Assembly: GCA_032173965.1 (NCBI GenBank) | Contig: JAVUNC010000019.1 | Location: 11,891,234-11,955,233 of the forward strand | DNA length: 64,000 bases | Source: Sitta carolinensis | Lineage: Eukaryota > Chordata > Aves > Passeriformes > Sittidae | Direction: 5' to 3' | Part shown: positions 58,721 through 64,000 of the stretch, piece after piece | Layout: the number at the start of each line of letters is the position of its first letter | Numbering within the stretch: position 1 is the stretch's first letter | The notes under the pieces: model-generated | Told to the model about the DNA's origin: nothing | The model's input: only the letters and a program-made list of their open reading frames with translations | Databases searched by the model: none | Position numbers and translations under genes: made by a program

Positions 58721-59777
58721 CAGATTCTGGAGGAAATACACTCCTCACAAAGCTTATTGGAACAAACAGCAACAGAAGCTTGAGCTGCTGTACAACCCTA
58801 TTCTGTCCTTGCTTTCCAATATGACTGTGGAAGAGAACTTAGTTTCTAACCAGAGTTCTCTCAGCTCCTGTGACCCTGACCCCTTGGTGCACTCAGAGGT
58901 TAGTGACTTCGCAAACTTGCCAGACAGATTCAAAGACTTCCTCCTCTATTTGAGGTGTAGAAATTACTCATTGCTAATAGATCAGCCAAACAAGTGTGAA
59001 CAGAAACCTTTCCTGCTGCTGGCTATTAAGTCACTTATACCCCATTTTGATAGAAGACAAGCAATTAGGGAATCCTGGGGCAAGGAAATAAAATCGGGGG
59101 ATGTCATAGTCAAAAGGGTCTTCTTACTTGGACAGACCCCACCAGAGGATAATTTTCCTGACCTTTCACACATGATTAAATTTGAGAGTGACACCCATGG
59201 AGATATTCTCCTCTGGAACTACAGAGACACTTTCTTCAATTTGACTCTGAAAGAGGTGCTGTTTCTGAAATGGGTAAGCAGCAGCTGCCCAAACGTCCAG
59301 TTTATTTTTAAGGGTGATGATGATGTTTTTGTGAATACCAATCAGATCCTGGATTACTTGAAGAGCTTATCAAAGGAAAAAGCCAAAGACTTATTTATAG
59401 GCGACGTGATCAAAGATGCTGGACCTCACAGAGAGAAAAAATTGAAGTACTACATCCCAGAAAGTGTTTATGAAGGTTCATATCCCCCGTACGCAGGAGG
59501 TGGTGGGTTCCTGTACTCTGGTGATCTGGCACTGAGACTGAATAATGCATCTGACCAGGTACTCCTCTACCCTATTGATGATGTTTATACTGGAATGTGC
59601 CTTCAGAAGCTTGGGCTTGCTCCAGAAAAACACAAAGGCTTTAAGACATTTGATATCGAAGAGAAATACAGAAATAACATCTGTTCCTATACAAACTTAA
59701 TGTTAGTGCATAGTAGAAAACCTCAAGAAATGATTAAGATTTGGACACGCTTGCAAGATCCACACTTAAATTGTTGA
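58584..59777 (+). CDS. B3GNT2: B3GNT2: N-acetyllactosaminide beta-1,3-N-acetylglucosaminyltransferase 2
   Basis: This Golgi glycosyltransferase adds GlcNAc in beta-1,3 linkage to terminal galactose. Alternating with beta-1,4-galactosyltransferases, it extends poly-N-acetyllactosamine on N-glycans. The 397-residue frame equals the length of the mammalian protein and belongs to CAZy family GT31. It is a type II membrane protein: basic cytoplasmic start MSVGRRRLK, signal anchor about residues 10-28, stem, then a lumenal catalytic domain. GT31 landmarks are RRQAIRESWG (158-167), the metal-binding DDD at 245-247 within FKGDDDVFV, GGGGFLYSGD (305-314), and IDDVYTG (331-337) with Asp333 in the catalytic-base position. 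N-glycosylation sequons lie at Asn79, 89, 127, 219 and 321. The whole CDS lies in one exon (acceptor at 58573-58574). The ATG at 58584 is fixed by an in-frame TGA two codons upstream. No disruption is seen. Confidence 0.98.
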   Translation: MSVGRRRLKLLGILMMVNIFIYVIVEVSKSGSQDKNAKGRVVIPRSRFWRKYTPHKAYWNKQQQKLELLYNPILSLLSNMTVEENLVSNQSSLSSCDPDPLVHSEVSDFANLPDRFKDFLLYLRCRNYSLLIDQPNKCEQKPFLLLAIKSLIPHFDRRQAIRESWGKEIKSGDVIVKRVFLLGQTPPEDNFPDLSHMIKFESDTHGDILLWNYRDTFFNLTLKEVLFLKWVSSSCPNVQFIFKGDDDVFVNTNQILDYLKSLSKEKAKDLFIGDVIKDAGPHREKKLKYYIPESVYEGSYPPYAGGGGFLYSGDLALRLNNASDQVLLYPIDDVYTGMCLQKLGLAPEKHKGFKTFDIEEKYRNNICSYTNLMLVHSRKPQEMIKIWTRLQDPHLNC

Positions 59778-61010
59778 AGTGATGTGCATAAGTGTCTTAA
59801 GTCAAAAAACTTTGTGAGTTTGGATCACTGAAGCTCTGTTTAATAGTTGAATTTTTGCTGTAAACTTTTTCCTGTACTTCTGAAAATGAGAGTAATACTA
59901 AAATTTGAAGGGATGGCTTGAAGACTTGGTCCTGACTTTTCCACTGTCCTGATGGTCATTATGTTTCAATATTGGTCTTAATTTTAAAAAAGACTTTGAG
60001 ACTATAACTAACTGTCAGTGACTGGTTAGCTGTACTGGAAACAGGGATTGCCTACCACAATGCATCTTTCATTAATTGTGATGCTGGAAGATAATTTTCC
60101 CTTGAGTAATGTTTGTGTGTGGAAACAATGTAAATTGAGAATACACAAATTGAGGGACTGTAGTTTTGCTTTTAGATATGACACACTTATGAGACTTCAT
60201 TTGTTTTGTTGGTTTTTTTTTAATTTATAGTTCTCAGTCCTTTTCCACCCTAGAACGGTATGTTTTTCCTTTACTTAACGATCCTTTGTGCAAAGTATAC
60301 CTGTAGGTGAAGGATTTACCCTTTTATTAGATTAGATTGCCTTTTTTTTTTTTTTAATTATAATTCTGCTGGAAATGTCCCTTAAGAACTCAAGATGTAA
60401 GGAAAAAGATGAGTTTTTTTTGTTTTTAGAGGCTGGGCAGGTAGGGCTGCCCCTGCCTCAAGCCTACGTACTGAAGCTGACTTGTTGCTCGTGTTATTTG
60501 TGTGGAAAGCTGCTCTGGTCAATCCTTGTTTTCTGTTTGGGCACTAGATGTGATCAGGTAGCTTGATTTGATGGAAATGACTGAAATTGCACATTGCTTC
60601 TTGAGAGCATGGTTTGGGTTTCCTGTAAAGCGGCGGCAAATCCAGAGTTGTGCAGATCCCAGGAGTTTCGAATTCCAAACCAAACTTTGAAGTTTGCATG
60701 AAGCCTCATGTTGAGTTACATGTGTCCTCGAAACTCAGATCTTCTCTATTTCCACATCTTGCTTATAAGAATTACTCTAAATAGTGGTCGCTTTCTTTGT
60801 ATATGTAGAAGTGCCTGTCTATTTATTGTTCAGATTGAAGACCAAAACATTTTCTTAAATATATTTTGTGTAACATTTTATTTGTATAGTGTTGTCACTC
60901 GGATATTTAAATAAAGCATGATATTTTAAATCTGAGATGTGTAACGTGGTAAATAAAGCTAATTGTTATTTTTGAATTTGAAAATAAAACGTGATTTAAA
61001 TATTTCTGGT
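59778..61010 (+). other. B3GNT2: B3GNT2 3' UTR
   Basis: An AU-rich region of about 1.2 kb runs from the stop to just after the last of three poly(A) signals. It contains T-rich runs (60208-60222, 60343-60355) and several ATTTA-like words, consistent with a regulated, moderately unstable mRNA. The exact end is inferred. Confidence 0.75.
60910..60988 (+). promoter_or_regulatory. B3GNT2: Three clustered AATAAA polyadenylation signals
   Basis: Canonical AATAAA hexamers start at 60910, 60952 and 60983, within 79 bp and in an A/T-rich setting. They probably give closely spaced alternative 3' ends for B3GNT2. A T/G-rich stretch follows at 61002-61030. Confidence 0.85.
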
Positions 61011-64000
61011 AACGCTTCATGTTGATTTGCAAAGCGGTTGCACTCTACATACTCAGAAGTTCAGAAACAAAAGGGTTTATTTGACAGATTTCTCTAAGCT
61101 TATGTAGCAGACTATCAAGAAAATGTCACAGTTGAACCTGTATTTATTAGATGCTGGAATAGATGGACAAGTCTGGTGAAAGCAGGGGTGCTATTAAGCA
61201 ATACCATTGCTGGTGCAATTGAAAGGAATCAAGGAGTGGATTGAATGGCTGGCACTTGAATTTTTGATTGAAACAACTTGGCAGCAACACTTCTTTTTAG
61301 CTTTTTCACCTGTTTTCTTTTTCCTTCATTTACCTGGAAAAAATGCGGTGCTTTATTTGTTCAGGGAGAGGTGAAGTGCTCTGGTCTTGCATCTCTTTGT
61401 TCTGTAAATGATCCTGTTGCCCCCAGCATGGATAAAAGACGGGCTGTGCTCTGGTGTGAGGTTTGACCCTCGTGCTTTGTCATTCCTCATGGGAAGTGAC
61501 ACCTCTGAAAGAGCTGCAGGTTTTACAGGAATTACTTCCTACTACCTTATTTCTTTAAATATTCATGAGATTTTCCTCAAGTTTTGGGCCAAGTGAAAGA
61601 AAATAAGTTATGCTGATGGTAAGACATGCAAGGAGAGATGAAGTGTTAAGAGTCTTGGAGGGGAGAAGGAGGAAGGGGGAGAGAGAGAAAAGATGAGGCA
61701 AAGATGAAAAGGAGGGTGCTGGGGGAAGAGTGGAGTGGAAAGAGAGGCAGAGACAAGTGAGCACTGAACAAACTGCTGAGGTCCATGGGAGGATCAAACA
61801 CAAACAGGAGGGTTGCAGCAAAAAGAGGGAGAGGAAAAGAACCCAAGAATTAAATCCTGTGAGTAAGATAGGGTGGAGTGCACATGTGATGTTAAGTGAA
61901 ACAGGTGTGATTGGTGCAGTGCCAGCATCAATTATTTAATTTACACACTTCCCTGCAACCCTGAGATAAAAACCAGGCCTCTTGCGTGAGACACACCTGA
62001 TAAGGCAAAACAGGCTGAGTGGCACCTGGGGAGGAGAAATGCTGTGAGAAAGCACTTCCAAAGCATTTCCAAAGCATTTCCCCACCTTCTGAAGGGACAG
62101 GAGAAAGGGCAGAGCACAAGGCTGAGCAGACGGTGCTGGCAGGGCCAAAGAGAAAAGGTGCTGGGGGAGAAATCTGACAGACCACTTTTGTTTACTCCAG
62201 GTGTGGAGGAGCACTGGGGGCTGTGCCTGGTCCACTCCCACAGAGAAGGAATTATCTTGGCAAATGATTGTGACTGTGTGGAGTGAAGAGTAAGGGAAAT
62301 AAATAACAGAGATAAAGGAACAGAATGCATCCAAAAGTACGATGGGAATGGGATTTCGGGACAGTTGGGAGACAGAAGATGAAAAGTTTTAAAAGTATGT
62401 GCAGCAACCTGTATCTGCTGTATCCTTCTGAAATGCTGTTAAATACTTAAATTTCTGTCTTGTTTTTTCTTAAAGGGAAAGAGTCTACTGAGGTGAAGGC
62501 ACGAGAAAATTTGACTACAATGGAAAGAATAGAATTTGAAAACTGAAATAAGATGTGTTTGGATGAGACAGCTGAATGTGGATGCAGTCTGCTCTTTTCT
62601 CTTCCCTGAATACAGCAGGGAAAATGAAGTTCTGCTGTGATTAAATAACACTGCATCAGGGTGAGCCATTAGAATCCATTAGCTTGTTTGTATAAAGGCT
62701 CAGGCCTTTGCTTCAAAATCCAGTTGGGTGGAGGAAACACAGAATAAGGAAGGTAAATGAGCTATAATTAATGCACAAATTATAAGGTTTATCTTCCAGA
62801 GGATGGAGTCCCTGTTTTCTGCCAGTTGGTTCCTTGGCCTGACTGCATTTTACACGCAGATCCCTTCCCCCCTACCCAGTTTTATTTTGTTATCTAGGCT
62901 GGAGTGAAATGTAGCACTTGACAGGGCTGGTGATAAGAGAATTCCTGGCAATCCTTTTCAGCTTTTCAGTGCTGGGAGCACAGAAAGCCAAATTTCATAA
63001 AGGGTTTTGGCTGGAAAGTACAAGAAAGGCAGATTAGAATCCACTGGAGGGTTTGCATTGGGTATGCAAGTCAGCAAGGATCCTCGTGCAGGTAATGCTG
63101 AATTTGGGGCTTTGTGATGCAGCAGTGAGCCATCCAGATCTTATCTGGTGCTGCTGTTCTGATCTAGCCCACAGTCAGCATTCACCCCCTGAAATTTGGC
63201 CTCTTTTCCCTCCTGCCTTACTGCACCTCATATGTGTAAGATTTCCACTCGTTTGCTGGAGGGCACTAATCCAAATGAGTTCATGTCTGCACTGAGCTAT
63301 TTCCTCCTCAGAATAGTCATGAAACCAACTTAGCAAGCAAATAGGGCAGGGAGAGCTGCTTAATGGATCCCTTTCATGGACTGTAATCATGGAGGTGCTT
63401 CTGAATGGTGCAATGTCTGTCAATCAGCCCGAGCTTAAATACTCCTCAAATTCTCTCCATTCTCTTCCTCGAATTTTTTTGTTTCCCCCTTCCTTGCTTT
63501 ACGAAGATGAGAACAGGAGTGGGAGTGATAATTAAAGTAAACTGCAGTTCTGGAAGCAAATTTTCAAAATGTCAGGAGTGATGAAATACGGAGCAGGTCA
63601 GTTTTTCTGTTGTGCTCAGCCCAGGTACTTGACTGCTAATCACGATGTATATTTGTATTGGCTCAGCCTGCTCTAAGTAGTGTTTAAACAGCTCTGGCTG
63701 GATTCTGCTGAGGGGTGGCTGAGCAGCACCTTGTGGGCTTTGCACACCAGCCTTTTCAAAAGATAAAGAGTCCATTTCCATTTGTCAATGAAAACATTTG
63801 TACCCTGTCTCATAACACCTGACTGAACCAGGTAAGCTGGGCTTAAGTTGGTCTTGGGGTGTCAGTCATCACTTCAGGCTCTGTTAACATCTGTGTAGGT
63901 ATGGAACAAATCTCTGTGACCTCAAGTTTTGATCAGTTTTCTGTGTTTTTGTGTTATTGCAATTATATATATATACATAAGCTGCCTTCGAGCCTAAGGA
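61011..64000. other. Intergenic region downstream of B3GNT2
   Basis: No gene was recognised on either strand. In vertebrates the next gene is usually TMEM17, in the opposite orientation; no TMEM17-like exon is seen. A purine-rich block (GA-rich on +) occupies about 61656-61755, and an 11-bp unit (TTTCCAAAGCA) is repeated at about 62056-62080. A short TA repeat lies at about 63965-63975. Confidence 0.6.
61656..61755. repeat. Polypurine-rich block
   Basis: About 100 bp in which the + strand is almost all A and G (GGAGGGGAGAAGGAGGAAGG and similar). Such tracts can form triplex (H-DNA) structures. They also create long Ser/Leu/Pro frames on the other strand, which I do not annotate as genes. Confidence 0.75.

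Noticed and set aside
58982..59194. Minus-strand frame of 70 codons inside the B3GNT2 coding exon
   Set aside because: Shadow of the real CDS on the opposite strand.
1..64000. CRISPR arrays, operons, insertion sequences, prophage or tRNA/rRNA clusters
   Set aside because: The DNA is vertebrate nuclear sequence. The tandem repeats lack CRISPR spacer architecture, and no tRNA or rRNA signature was recognised by eye.

Overview
The window looks like nuclear DNA from a bird. It has CR1 LINE fragments carrying the avian 3' signature (ATTCTGTGATTCTGTG-type ends), long introns, a GC-rich CpG-island promoter, and two genes in the order known from vertebrates: COMMD1 followed by B3GNT2 on the same strand (human 2p15 has the same order). 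No bacterial or phage features are present. Most of the longer open frames are chance frames in intronic DNA.

Layout: positions 1-31321 are best read as the last intron of COMMD1. Only its final exon is here, at 31322-31429: 35 codons of the COMM domain C-terminus, then a stop and a polyadenylation signal 4 nt later. The intron holds CR1 fragments at 5452-5810, 22959-22991 and 27803-28155, a 58-nt T run at 27642, and small tandem duplications. Positions 31440-43900 lie between the genes. They contain an old LINE relic, an orphan CpG island (about 34700-35110), three exon-like segments with good splice signals (31686-31739, 39872-39935, 42055-42170) and an unexplained 265-codon minus-strand open frame (32317-33114).

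Positions 43860-45270 are the B3GNT2 CpG-island promoter. It carries two GC-rich minisatellites (a 36-bp unit x4 and a 27-bp unit x11), clustered GC boxes and a probable non-coding first exon ending at donor 45190. A 13.4-kb intron follows. The whole B3GNT2 protein (397 aa) is encoded in one exon beginning at 58575, with CDS 58584-59777 and an AU-rich 3' UTR ending near three AATAAA signals (60910-60988). Positions 61010-64000 are intergenic, with no recognisable gene.

The most interesting structure depends on the inferred splice 45190/58575. The first AUG of the leader (45129) would open a 24-codon uORF whose UGA overlaps the B3GNT2 AUG (AUGA). A second AUG at 45136 would open a different frame that runs into the B3GNT2 CDS. 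No new multi-gene system was found. The best leads for undescribed biology are this leader arrangement, the promoter minisatellites, and the orphan CpG island with candidate exons.
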